From Phoronis ovalis (Eukaryota; Phoronida; Phoronidae), in assembly GCA_028565635.1 (NCBI GenBank), contig JAOXYB010047724.1, positions 1 through 26,824 on the forward strand: a stretch of DNA of 26,824 nt. Direction: 5' to 3'. A program made the translations under genes and the position numbers. Below the pieces are notes generated by a model. The model saw only the letters and a list, made by a program, of their open reading frames with translations, made no database searches and was not told where the DNA came from. Shown in pieces: positions 18,875 to 26,824 of the stretch. The stretch's first letter is position 1. Each line of letters begins with the position of its first letter.

Positions 18875-19051
18875 TGATTCAATGTCCTGTGCCTGCTGCA
18901 CCAGTGAATGGGAATGTTGTATTTGGAATAAATCGACAGGTTAATGATCTCATAACCTACTCCTGTGATACAGGATATGAAACCAATATGCTTACAGTAG
19001 GAATATGTCAAACTTTTGGAAACTGGTCCATAGATACCCCCACATGCACAC
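18875..19051 (+). CDS. Exon: sushi (CCP) domain 3
   Basis: The acceptor is atttttattgcag ending at 18874 and the donor is gtatgt at 19052. The exon is 177 nt, phase 1-1, residues 636-694. It opens I-Q-C-P-V-P-A-A-P-V-N-G-N, the standard first-cysteine segment. The core is T-Y-S-C-D-T-G-Y-E-T, then I-C-Q-T-F-G-N-W-S-I-D-T-P-T-C. It is complete, with four cysteines and the conserved tryptophan. Confidence 0.97.
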
Positions 19052-19422
19052 GTATGTATCTAATTGTGGGTAAAATCAGAATAGATCGTAGGAAGCTTGT
19101 CTTTTCATCACTTAGTCAATAATATTACAAAGAGATATCCTTAAGTGACTCCCACAGAGATGTGGGATATTAATTACCAGCCATGTTTGGCAGTCTTCTG
19201 AAGTTGCATTACTCATTCAAGTAGTCATGCTTCTTCTGCTGGTAGTACATATTTAAGCAATTAAGATGTTTCTTTACAGTATTTTTTGTAACAAGATTTC
19301 ATTGTAGCTCTTATTAGGGAGAGATGTAGTAGTACCTCTGAGTAGTACCTCTGAGTAGTACCTCTGAGTAGTACCTCTGAGTAGTACCTCTTCTATAATG
19401 AGATTTTTTCTTTCTTTTGTAG
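19052..19422 (+). other. Intron with a 13-bp tandem repeat next to the acceptor
   Basis: GTAGTACCTCTGA is repeated four times plus a partial copy at 19329-19391, ending about 30 bp before the AG of the sushi 4 exon. The rest of the 371-bp intron shows nothing recognisable. Confidence 0.8.
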
Positions 19423-19602
19423 TTGTACTCTGTCTTAAGCCCATCACCCCTCAGTATGGCACAGTGAATCCAGACAAGGCAATATATGATTACAACGAAA
19501 TGATAACTTATACATGTAATGATGGCTTTGTACTTGTTGGTTCTAATATGAGTACTTGCCAAGCAAACAAGATGTTTAGTCCAGCGGCCCCAGAGTGTAT
19601 TG
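19423..19602 (+). CDS. Exon: sushi (CCP) domain 4
   Basis: The acceptor is tttcttttgtag ending at 19422 and the donor is gtaaga at 19603. The exon is 180 nt, phase 1-1, residues 695-754. It starts L-C-L-K-P-I and has the core T-Y-T-C-N-D-G-F-V-L-V-G, then S-T-C-Q-A-N and A-P-E-C. The four cysteines are present. The usual G-x-W before the last cysteine is K-M-F, so the near-invariant core tryptophan is replaced by phenylalanine. N-M-S is a possible glycosylation sequon. Confidence 0.95.
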
Positions 19603-21442
19603 GTAAGAATCCATCATTCTGCAAACTACATGTAATATAAGAAATGTTCAGATCACAGTCTAGTAATGAACTAATTTGAAATTCAAAGATATCAGTGATC
19701 GCTTTGTTACAATTTCATTGACTAATTAATATATGAATAATTTGTATTTAAAAAAAAATGTAAATCTTAATATAGTGCTGCTATTCTGTATGTATATATG
19801 TATATGTAACCTGACATATGTTTGTAGCCTGCAGCCAAAATGATGTCAAGTATTATATATTTGTTTGTTCACTATATATGTAATAAGAGTAAAAATGATG
19901 TCAACTGTCATTATTAGAAAAGTTTAAATAAGGAATAGAAAGTAATGTTCATCTGTTTAATTCCCATGATTAAATCAAACCATAGAAGAATGGGAATTTT
20001 TACTACCCATTGTAGACGGGTAAGCTAGTACCACTAATTGATATACCAACCATTATTTCATAGGAGAACTAGCTAAGTACTGTATCAATATCTGAGCAAT
20101 TAAATATTATATTGGAGTGCCAGTGGATAATATCAGGATATTGTTGTGAGTGTAGGTGACTTTGCAGAAATTTGCATGTGCATTTATGTTCAACAAGGTA
20201 TAGCTCCTGGAATTATTATTTATATTTATCTGTCATTGTATTCAGCATTATTGTAAAGGATATCTGCATGTGTTCAGCTATCTGGTATTTTAAGGCACCT
20301 ATAATGAATTGAAAGGTCAAAACAGTCAAGTTTTGCTCTTCATTTTTCCTAAGAACGATTGTAGCGGGAGGTCCCTATTTTCAGCTAAGTTTACCATGGG
20401 ATATCTTGTTTTGTGTATTTGGCATTACCATGGGAGTGGTTGTTGCAAATGTCTTTTTTACCATGGGGTATATATTTTTACAATCATATATAGCTGAACT
20501 TGTTGAAATTGTGTTTATTTTAATGAACTTTTATACAGGCTAACATTATTACACATTCATAATAGAAAGTATTTCCAATTAAACTGTTTAAGATGTTCTC
20601 CAGTTTACAAAACAGCAGATACTATATAGCAGTTCATTTACTAGTGGCACCAAGTGGTGTTTCCAAAGGGTATACATTTCCAGGATTTTTTTACCATGGG
20701 GTGCAAAGTTCTACCATTTTTTTAATACGAGGTGCACTTTTTGAGAGTTTTTTACCATGGGATATAGTTTTTGTAAAAACATTTTACCATTTGGTATATT
20801 TTTGCAGTTTTTAACATGGGTTATGGTTTTTTTTATGTGGGTCCTCACGCCCCATTAAGTTTTTCATTTTTTCATTTTACCATGGGGTGCACAGTTCTAC
20901 CATTTTTTTAATATGGGGTGCACTTTTTGAGAGTTTTTTACCCAAAAATATTTTAGCATGGGGTATATTTTTGCAGTTTTTACTATAATGGGTTATGGTT
21001 TTTTGTATGTGGGTCCTCATGCCCCCATTAAGTTTTTCATTTCCAATACCTTTCTTGCAAATTAAATCGAACGATGTCGCATGTAATCTCAAAAGTTTGC
21101 GTTTAAAGCAAATTGACATAACCTTTAGGATTATATGGCCTTGTTAATAGTATTGTTAATTAATTAGGAAAATTGGTCAACCTTGATAAAGCGAAATTCA
21201 GTTCGAGACAGCGATTTATCTAATATTTTGTATCAAACATAAAGGTAGACTTTGACATAAGGTCGATAGACCAGCCGTCAATTAAGGTACAGGAACTACC
21301 CCATATTAGTGAGTGGGAAAGATCTGATATTGCTCGTTTGAATTGCTAATAAAAGTATTGTAATGACGGTAACAATTTTATGTTAAAGCTTCTGTTCTGT
21401 ATTTAATTTAAACTAGTATAATCTGTTTGTATGTTGTTTCAG
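19603..21442 (+). other. Intron (about 1.8 kb) containing a poly-T/ACCATGGGG repeat array
   Basis: The repeat array occupies about 20380-21041. The flanks 19603-20379 and 21042-21442 are AT-rich with no exon or RNA gene that I can support. Confidence 0.6.
20380..21041. repeat. Interspersed array of T-run plus ACCATGGGG units
   Basis: The motif T-run-ACCATGGG or its close variants recurs near 20391, 20428, 20459, 20691, 20752 and 20877. Its core contains the palindrome CCATGG. From about 20688 a larger unit is present twice, about 20688-20875 and 20876-21041. Both copies carry the same order: gttctaccattttttta, ggtgcactttttgagag, tttttgcagttttta, gtgggtcctca-gcccc and attaagtttttcat. The second copy has lost an internal segment. 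No terminal inverted repeats or coding sequence were found. Confidence 0.75.
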
Positions 21443-21571
21443 ATGTAAATGAGTGTACTGAAGGTTCTGATGGATGTGATTTCCATTTGTGCAACAATAC
21501 TGCTGGTGGCTATTTCTGTACTTGTTTGCCTGGATACGAGCACCCAATGGGCAATGACAGAACATGTGTAG
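21443..21571 (+). CDS. Exon: calcium-binding EGF domain 1
   Basis: The acceptor is atgttgtttcag ending at 21442 and the donor is gttagt at 21572. The exon is 129 nt, phase 1-1, residues 755-797. It begins D-V-N-E-C, the calcium-binding EGF signature, and has six cysteines ending R-T-C-V. The stretch C-N-N-T-A-G-G-Y-F-C matches the Asp/Asn beta-hydroxylation consensus C-x-[DN]-x4-[FY]-x-C. The first residue, D, is completed across the junction with sushi 4. Confidence 0.97.
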
Positions 21572-22378
21572 GTTAGTAAAAGAAAATCTTTCAGTTTAGA
21601 TTCATGCATACTTTATAATGTAATACACCTGTAGTTTAAACATTAAGGACAGTTGTTTTCATTGTCAATCTGTACTTTTATGTTCAATTGTTATAAAAAT
21701 GGGCATTTCTAGTTGTAATGTCCCAAATTTGAAATATGTGTATGGAATATGTGAGTTGAATTTCAATTTGTATAATAATATAAAATAGTCTGTTTTATAA
21801 ATAAATATTATAGTAGACTATTTGCATGCAGTTGGTGGAGCCACCAGTCTCAGAGCTAAACGACCCCAGCATGTTGCATTCTGTGAATGAACAATGACGT
21901 AGTTCAGCATGCACTCAGGCTACTCATTCACAAAACGCATCCTTTGCATGCTGAGCCAAAACAAAAAAAATTTTTATGTTCTTTGATCTAAGGAATACCC
22001 TCCTTTTTGTGAGCATATCAATACATAAACATATAACAACTGTTTATTAATAGTTTTTTATTTTGTTAAATTTTCACCAGTTAAAGCAAAGAATTGAACT
22101 ACAAGAAGTCTATTAAACTTGGATATTTTTGTCAAAAAAACACATTTTTTTTCTTACATCTAATTGACTGTTTGTTCACTCCCCTCTACTGCTAATAATT
22201 TTAAATTTCCTAATTGTCTGATCACGTTTAATTCTTTTGGCAAAATTTTACTAAATGCTGAAATAAAACCGGGAAGGTAAAATATTGGAATTCCAGATTT
22301 TAGCAATACAGTCTCCAGCTCTGAAATTATATATATATATTTTTCTGTACCTGTGAATACTTTGTATCATCTTCACAG
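21572..22378 (+). other. Intron with a short imperfect inverted repeat
   Basis: cagcatgttgcattctgtgaatga-like sequence at 21867-21890 is matched in inverted orientation at 21924-21954 (tcattcacaaaacgcat...gcatgctga), giving a stem with small gaps. The rest is AT-rich with nothing recognisable. Confidence 0.6.
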
Positions 22379-22501
22379 ATATTAACGAATGTTTGATTGG
22401 CTCTGATACCTGTGATCAAAGATGTAACAATACAGAGGGTAATTTCATTTGCTCCTGTGATGAAGGATTCACTCTTCTTCAAGATGGCTTTTCATGCAAA
22501 C
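22379..22501 (+). CDS. Exon: calcium-binding EGF domain 2
   Basis: The acceptor is tcatcttcacag ending at 22378 and the donor is gtaagt at 22502. The exon is 123 nt, phase 1-1, residues 798-838. It starts D-I-N-E-C-L, and C-N-N-T-E-G-N-F-I-C matches the beta-hydroxylation consensus. It ends G-F-S-C-K with all six cysteines. Two adjacent cbEGF modules typically pack as a rigid, calcium-stabilised rod, and here they separate two sushi arrays. Confidence 0.97.
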
Positions 22502-22994
22502 GTAAGTTGACATATAACTATTCATTTGTCTTAATTAGTATTTATATAAAGTAAAAGTGGTAAATATAGTTAAAGGAAAAAAAACCCATGACCTTACAAA
22601 AATTAACATTTTAGTTTATTAAAAAAAATCTTCAAATTCTGTTTCTGCACCATGCATTAACGTTCATCTTTTACATCGTAGTTCTGACCTACTAATGGTT
22701 TGCTGTTTCAATGTTACATTCAGTTTGTTTTTGCTTATAGGTAAATGTAAATGAGTTATTCTGACATACAAAAATGATGGAATGGTAACATTATTTTTAT
22801 GTCAGATATGTAATTCTACTATTATGATACATTTTAATTGTCAGCCTTTTTTGTGAGAAATTGTATATATTTGACGTGTTCTTGTTCTTGTTTTGGGGAG
22901 AACCTTCTGGAGATGACATTTGTTTTTATGTGTGTTGTTGTACTTTAATATTGGATAATTAAGATAATACTATTTGTTACTGTTTCTTGTATAG
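22502..22994 (+). other. Intron, nothing recognisable
   Basis: About 490 bp of AT-rich sequence between cbEGF2 and sushi 5, without repeats, RNA genes or exon candidates. Confidence 0.6.
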
Positions 22995-23189
22995 TGATTA
23001 CCTGCCCAGATATTGTCAATCAGAACCATTATGTGGTAACTTACTCAACACCAGCAAATAAATCTCAACAGACTCCTGGAACACAGGCCATATTTAACTG
23101 TGACATTGGTTTTGTTATCAATGGATCTAGTCAAGTTGTCACATGCCAAGCAGATGGAACATGGACCAAGCCATTTCCAACTTGTATCC
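22995..23189 (+). CDS. Exon: sushi (CCP) domain 5
   Basis: The acceptor is tttcttgtatag ending at 22994 and the donor is gtaagt at 23190. The exon is 195 nt, phase 1-1, residues 839-903. It starts I-T-C-P-D-I and has the core I-F-N-C-D-I-G-F, then V-T-C-Q-A-D-G-T-W-T-K-P-F-P-T-C. All four cysteines and the tryptophan are present. The segment between the first and second cysteines is longer than in the other single-exon modules here, carrying a polar S-T-P-A-N-K-S-Q-Q insert. N-K-S and N-G-S are possible N-glycosylation sites. Confidence 0.96.
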
Positions 23190-23511
23190 GTAAGTACACA
23201 ATCACATCAGTAAATTATTATTTTACTTGTGTTTAAACTTTGTTATTAAATGTGTAGTAATACTGCGTGTTTTACTCACAAAATAATTTTTTGGTACTAT
23301 TACAATTTGAGGGACAGCTTAGGAAAGGACATGATGAAAATGTCAGGTTGTTGGTACATATTCCCGGCATAGTATGTGATACAATACCACTAATACTAAT
23401 GCATCAGTAGATTTTGCATCCGTTGTCACAATCTTGTGTATATATACTTAGTATTGTTATTTGCTCACATTATTCTGATTCATGTAAAACCCTGGCCTTT
23501 TTCATACATAG
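23190..23511 (+). other. Short intron, nothing recognisable
   Basis: A 322-bp intron between sushi 5 and sushi 6 with no visible repeat or exon. Confidence 0.6.
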
Positions 23512-23739
23512 GTGCTACATGTCCAGAATTTCTTGAAAGCTTGCTTATGTTATTGGGATTAAGTGTAACTTACACTAACGAGTTCTTTTTCGGAAGTGAG
23601 GCCTCATTCGTTTGCATAGTTGGACATACCGTTTCTAGCTCATCACCCCTACGATGTATTAGACGTAACATTGCTCCCCCTAATGCTGGTGCTAATGAAT
23701 TTGTCTATGAGTGGAATGGTGATTTGCCACAATGTATCA
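23512..23739 (+). CDS. Exon: sushi (CCP) domain 6, with insertion
   Basis: The acceptor is ttcatacatag ending at 23511 and the donor is gtaagt at 23740. The exon is 228 nt, phase 1-1, residues 904-979, the longest sushi exon in the window. It starts A-T-C-P-E-F and has S-F-V-C-I-V-G-H-T, L-R-C-I-R-R-N and Y-E-W-N-G-D-L-P-Q-C. Four cysteines and the tryptophan are kept, but roughly a dozen extra residues (A-P-P-N-A-G-A-N-E-F) lie between the third cysteine and the tryptophan. The first strand is unusually hydrophobic (L-L-M-L-L-G-L). Confidence 0.93.
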
Positions 23740-24317
23740 GTAAGTATGCATATTAAGTTTAAAAAAAATACATATTCCTTGTTATTTATGTATGCCTATA
23801 AAAAATTTTCAGTGTCAGGTATTTTAGCAAATATTTTTCAGGTTTCTATCTTTTTGGCAGTGTGTGTGTGGTGTGTGTATGTGGTGTGGTGTGTGTATGT
23901 GGTGTGTGTGTGTGGTGTGTGTATGTGGTGTGTGTGTGTGTGTGGTGTGTGTGTGTGTGGTGTGTGGTGTGTGTGTGTGTGTGGTGTGTGTGTGTGGTGT
24001 GGGGTGTGTGTGGTGTGGGGTGTGTGTGGTGTGGGGTGTGTGCGTGCGTGTGCGTGCGTGTGTGTGTGTGTGTGTGTGGTGTGTGTGTGTGTAATGTATG
24101 TATGTGTGTATGTGTATATGTATGTATGTATGTATGTTAGAAACTGGGCTTCACAGAACTGTTGGAATAAATGAGGTCGTTATTAGACTAGAGTTTAAAA
24201 TATATTGTGGTTCTCCTGTCCCTGATTGTATAATAACTGACTTATTAAATTTATTTCCCGAAAAAATTTACGTTTTAATGTTATGTTTTTTTTCATATTT
24301 TTCTTCTTGTTTTCTAG
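23740..24317 (+). other. Intron dominated by a GT microsatellite
   Basis: The 276-bp GT-rich tract (23861-24136) makes up about half of this intron. The open frames running through it encode only Cys/Val/Tyr/Trp-type repeats and are artefacts of the simple sequence. Confidence 0.8.
23861..24136. repeat. GT-rich microsatellite/minisatellite, 276 bp
   Basis: Interrupted (TG)n is mixed with GTGTGGTGTG variants. A higher-order unit of about 16 bp, tgtgtgtggtgtgggg, occurs about three times near 23990-24041. It is followed by tgcgtgcgtg and a (TATG)n tail. Alternating purine-pyrimidine sequence of this length can adopt Z-DNA. Confidence 0.95.
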
Positions 24318-24491
24318 TAAATGACTGTGGGCCATTGCACAATATTCCAAATGGCTATGTGAATTATCCCTCTACAACTTTTAACAGTGTTGCCAAGTAT
24401 TTTTGTTATGGAGGCTATGTGTTAGAAGGGGAGAATATACGTGTGTGCCAGGCAAATGGAACATGGAGTGGAAGTGCTCCCACCTGTGATT
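24318..24491 (+). CDS. Exon: sushi (CCP) domain 7
   Basis: The acceptor is cttgttttctag ending at 24317 and the donor is gtaagt at 24492. The exon is 174 nt, phase 1-1, residues 980-1037. It starts N-D-C-G-P-L-H-N-I-P-N-G-Y and has the core K-Y-F-C-Y-G-G-Y-V-L-E-G, then R-V-C-Q-A-N-G-T-W-S-G-S-A-P-T-C. It is a complete and highly typical module. The N-G-T before the tryptophan is a glycosylation sequon. Confidence 0.97.
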
Positions 24492-25491
24492 GTAAGTAAA
24501 TAGCATCATATCATATACCTGTTCAAGACTTCTAATATTTAACCTTAGTTCAAAAACCATGTATGAATTCAATTTTTTAACATTTTACATAATTATGTTT
24601 GAGGTTTACTCAAACGGATATTTGGCCCGGCAATAATTCATGTGGATTATAATTTGTGTTGTGGAGAACATCATATATTATATTCATCCAGTTTTGTGGT
24701 TTGATAAGACTACATATAACTACAATGATTTTTCTGACCTTCTTGATATAGCAGTTTTTTATTTGGGAACATTTACCATCAGGGAAATTAGTACATACAG
24801 TACATACAGTGCAGTGTGATGAAAAATTACTGACTTATTTGGCATTGAGAAATAAACTCAGCCTATATTTGGTCCCAAATTAGATCCTGATGCCAGAGCC
24901 CCTTCTTTTAACTACGATTTAATCAACTATGGAACAGATAATTTAAGCTTAAATCTCTGGATTACAATGATTTAATCAACTGTGAAACAAATATGTCAAT
25001 CTTACAAGCAAAGCTGTTGACATCAGCATTGCATTGATCATTCTGTTATTTCTGTAAGACTTCACAGATTTATATGAGACAAAAACATGTGCTTATAAGT
25101 GTGATCTGCTAATGGCACAGGAATTGGAATCTTTCTTCTATATTATGTATGTGTGAGTTTATGTGTGAGTGAGTGTGTGTGTGTGTGTGTGTATGTAATG
25201 TATATAATTTATGTAATGTGTGCATGTATGCATGCATGCATGCATACATACTGTACATGGATACAATGCACATACATGCATACATAGACACACACACACA
25301 TACACACGCACATGCATATAAATGTATTTTAGTGATATCCCTCTTCTAGCTGTTAACTTCAGTTTTAAATTATTAATTGGTTTCCTTGACTTTTTTGTTA
25401 TGTAGAGTTTATTCTAAAATCATAAATTTGTTTGATGTTTGTATAATGTAGAGTTATTCTAAAATCATATGTACAATTAATTTACTTGCAG
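24492..25491 (+). other. Intron (1.0 kb) with a palindromic GT/AC microsatellite
   Basis: The microsatellite occupies 25143-25322. The remainder, including acatacagtacatacagt near 24793, is AT-rich without recognisable features. Confidence 0.65.
25143..25322. repeat. GT-then-AC microsatellite forming an imperfect palindrome
   Basis: A (GT)n/TATG stretch at about 25143-25225 runs into the self-complementary atgcatgcatgcatgcat core near 25228-25247. It continues as acatacatgcatacat and (AC)n to about 25322. The two arms are roughly reverse complements, so the strand, or its RNA, can fold back on itself. Confidence 0.85.
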
Positions 25492-25608
25492 TACAAGGTT
25501 GCCCTGCTTTACCAGCACCACAATTTGGTGAAATTTTCAAACCCAATGGCTTCAAGGTTGGTGCAATTGTTGAGTTCCGGTGTACAAGTCCAGGATATAC
25601 ATTGTCAG
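25492..25608 (+). CDS. Exon: sushi (CCP) domain 8, first half (partial)
   Basis: The acceptor is tttacttgcag ending at 25491 and the proposed donor is gtacag at 25609. The exon is 117 nt, phase 1-1, residues 1038-1076. It encodes Q-G-C-P-A-L-P-A-P-Q-F-G-E and E-F-R-C-T-S-P-G-Y-T-L-S-G, the first two cysteines and glycine turn of a sushi module. The third and fourth cysteines are not encoded here, so the domain is split by an intron, and its other half is probably beyond the window. Without splicing the frame runs to TGA at 25626-25628. Confidence 0.85.
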
Positions 25609-26049
25609 GTACAGATGCACTTTTATGAACACTGTACGATATACAATTGTAATTCTATAATGATACACTTTGGTTTATGACTCTGCATGGAGGAGAATAT
25701 GTTAATTTATAAACAACACAGGAGAAAAAAAATCTGTGTCATTTGTACGAAACTATTTGTTCTTTAGGTTATCGCTGCAGTAAGCCAACATCCTTTCTTG
25801 AGTCCACTACATATAGTCACAATGCATTATATAATAGTGGATGATTGTGAAATGTGCAGCATTCTTTCATCATACAAGATGACATGAAATGAATAGGATA
25901 CTCTTAAATGTAACATAATTTGTCTGAATTGTTGTAAAAAGATAATTGACATTCATTTGAGCTAAATTAAAATCAGCCAAAATAAAATGTTATTTTTGGA
26001 AGATATCAAGTTCAAACAGAAACACCAGTACCAAAAGTACAGAAAGACT
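25609..26049 (+). other. Intronic sequence after the half-sushi exon
   Basis: AT-rich sequence in which I looked for, and did not find, a second sushi half (C...G-x-W...P-x-C). Nothing else is recognisable. Confidence 0.5.
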
Positions 26050-26748
26050 TTTTATGTCCATCACATTTAGTGCTTGAGCATGTAGTCGTAAGCTGTGTTG
26101 TTGTTATGTGCATGCAACACTTTCCTTTGCTTCGCAATAATGGCTTCAGTTTGTATTAAATCAAATTCACATTCGGTAAAGGGCACTTTGTACACAGGTG
26201 GCACGTCTATAATGGCAAAGATGAAACTTTGCCGGGCCAATTCAAAGATGGTTTTAAGAAGACCATAGATGGGAAGGTGTCACACGATAAGTTTTTTATA
26301 AACTGTGAAAGTGGTGTGACTATATAATTTATTCGAAAATTACACATTTTTCCACAGTTGTCAAAACTTTTTGCCCAGATCTTGCAAATTCTGTTACATA
26401 GAGCATTAATTTTAATGAAAAAGGTAAATAGTGGCCAAAATATATGTTAATTTGATTTTGACCTTGACATTTCCAATATGGCCGACTGATGGCCATATTT
26501 GTTCCCAAGATGGTGATAACAGCTAGGTTCAGTTTTTATCAGATCATTTTTGTATTGTGTACAAAATTCAGAACAAGATATAGGATAGGTTTGATTTTGA
26601 GCTGGTTCACTGGATCAACGCAGGTTTGTCTAAAGATTTATGAAGGCCATAGGTAAGTGAATGTTATGGGCAATTGTGCTATTTTAGAATGACTTTGAAA
26701 AGTAGGTTAAAAGCCATCTTAAACTTCAGAATTTTTCTAGCCAAGCTT
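26050..26748. repeat. Interspersed repeat family, copy C
   Basis: The left end tttttatgtccatcacatttagtg continues with gcatgtagtcgta. Internal words shared with copies A and B include gcaataatggcttcagttt, aatatggccgactgatggccatatttgttcccaagatgg, gaaggccatagg and agaatgactttgaaaag. The hairpin-bearing right end seen in A and B is not found, so this copy looks truncated where the next copy starts. Confidence 0.7.
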
Positions 26749-26824
26749 TTTTATGCCCATCACTATGTAATAGTGAATGGGCATATAGTTGTACCGCATG
26801 CGGCGTCGGCGTCGGCGTATGTAC
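26749..26824. repeat. Interspersed repeat family, left end of copy D (cut by window end)
   Basis: The terminus is atgcccatcactat (26753-26766), followed by its near-inverse atagtgaatgggcat, forming a short terminal palindrome. It continues gcatatagttgtacc and then a GC-rich stretch with three repeats of GGCGTC or similar. It abuts copy C in the same orientation. Confidence 0.7.

Larger units (their letters stand above)
205..25608 (+). other. Partial multi-exon gene: CTLD-LDLa-CUB3-sushi4-cbEGF2-sushi(4+) secreted or surface protein
   Basis: Twenty exons were chained by eye. All have AG acceptors and GT donors, every junction matches in phase, and no stop interrupts the roughly 1,076-residue frame. 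In window numbering, residue 1 is the first full codon at 207. The modules run CTLD 1-137, LDLa 144-179, CUB1 180-291, CUB2 297-405, CUB3 406-518, sushi 519-754 (four), cbEGF 755-838 (two) and sushi 839-1076 (three and a half). Both ends are missing, so the signal peptide and any C-terminal membrane or enzymatic domain cannot be judged. The disulfide-rich modules and N-glycosylation sequons imply an extracellular protein. The domain set resembles complement, selectin, SVEP1-like and MASP-like proteins, but I recognise no family with this order. A role in recognition or adhesion is inferred from the modules only. Confidence 0.9.

Noticed and set aside
20877-21119. Minus-strand 80-codon open frame
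   Set aside because: Most of it overlaps the poly-T/ACCATGGGG repeat array, and no domain is visible.
23620-24174. Long Cys/Val/Trp-rich open frames over the GT tract
   Set aside because: Simple-sequence DNA is open in several frames at once. The only real coding part is the sushi 6 exon, read in another frame and ending at 23739.
25768-25779. Possible 12-nt microexon (phase 1-1) between tgttctttag and gtaagc, encoding Y-R-C
   Set aside because: Splice sites and phase fit, but it would place the third sushi cysteine too close to the second and supplies no tryptophan or fourth cysteine. It is too short to support from sequence alone.
1-26824. Bacterial-type features (operons, CRISPR arrays, riboswitches, rho-independent terminators, tRNA or rRNA genes)
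   Set aside because: The coding signal is entirely split by GT-AG introns, and no CRISPR-type regular spacing or RNA gene was seen on either strand.

Overview
This window is animal (metazoan) nuclear DNA. It is AT-rich, with a single plus-strand gene broken into about 20 short coding exons by GT-AG introns. Two of those introns are about 4 kb long. Microsatellites and short non-autonomous transposons are scattered through the introns. There are no bacterial-style operons, tRNAs, rRNAs or CRISPR arrays. The mix of extracellular modules (C-type lectin, LDLa, CUB, sushi/CCP, calcium-binding EGF) points to an animal. The repeat content suggests an invertebrate, but I cannot name the species or phylum.

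Gene layout: I chained 20 exons between 205 and 25608 by requiring canonical splice sites, matching phase and a continuous reading frame. They encode about 1,076 residues of a larger secreted or cell-surface protein. Both ends lie outside the window: no signal peptide or start codon is visible, and the last sushi module is cut in half. The order is C-type lectin domain (205-7073, four exons, the last also carrying LDLa), LDLa, three CUB domains (7795-16862, two exons each), four sushi domains (17653-19602, one exon each), two cbEGF domains (21443-22501), three more sushi domains (22995-24491) and the first half of another (25492-25608). Every module boundary is a phase-1 intron, the usual signature of exon-shuffled extracellular proteins. 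The modules are those of complement, lectin and adhesion proteins. No protease, transmembrane or other effector domain is seen. I do not recognise this exact combination as a named gene.

Intron content: three partial copies of one interspersed repeat family (about 427-1316, 15231-16191, 26050-26748) are present, and a fourth copy starts at 26749. There is a 351-bp hAT-like MITE with an 8-bp target-site duplication (8569-8919), and a 393-bp long-TIR element with an imperfect 9-bp duplication (3340-3732). Other contents are a poly-T/ACCATGGGG repeat array (about 20380-21041), a 276-bp GT tract (23861-24136), a GT-then-AC palindromic microsatellite (25143-25322) and several small tandem duplications. 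A possible alternative exon (16517-16603) lies inside the third CUB domain.

The features most worth checking are the domain architecture, the degenerate calcium site in the lectin domain, the possible cassette exon and the transposon-like elements. I saw no convincing sign of a wholly new type of biological system.
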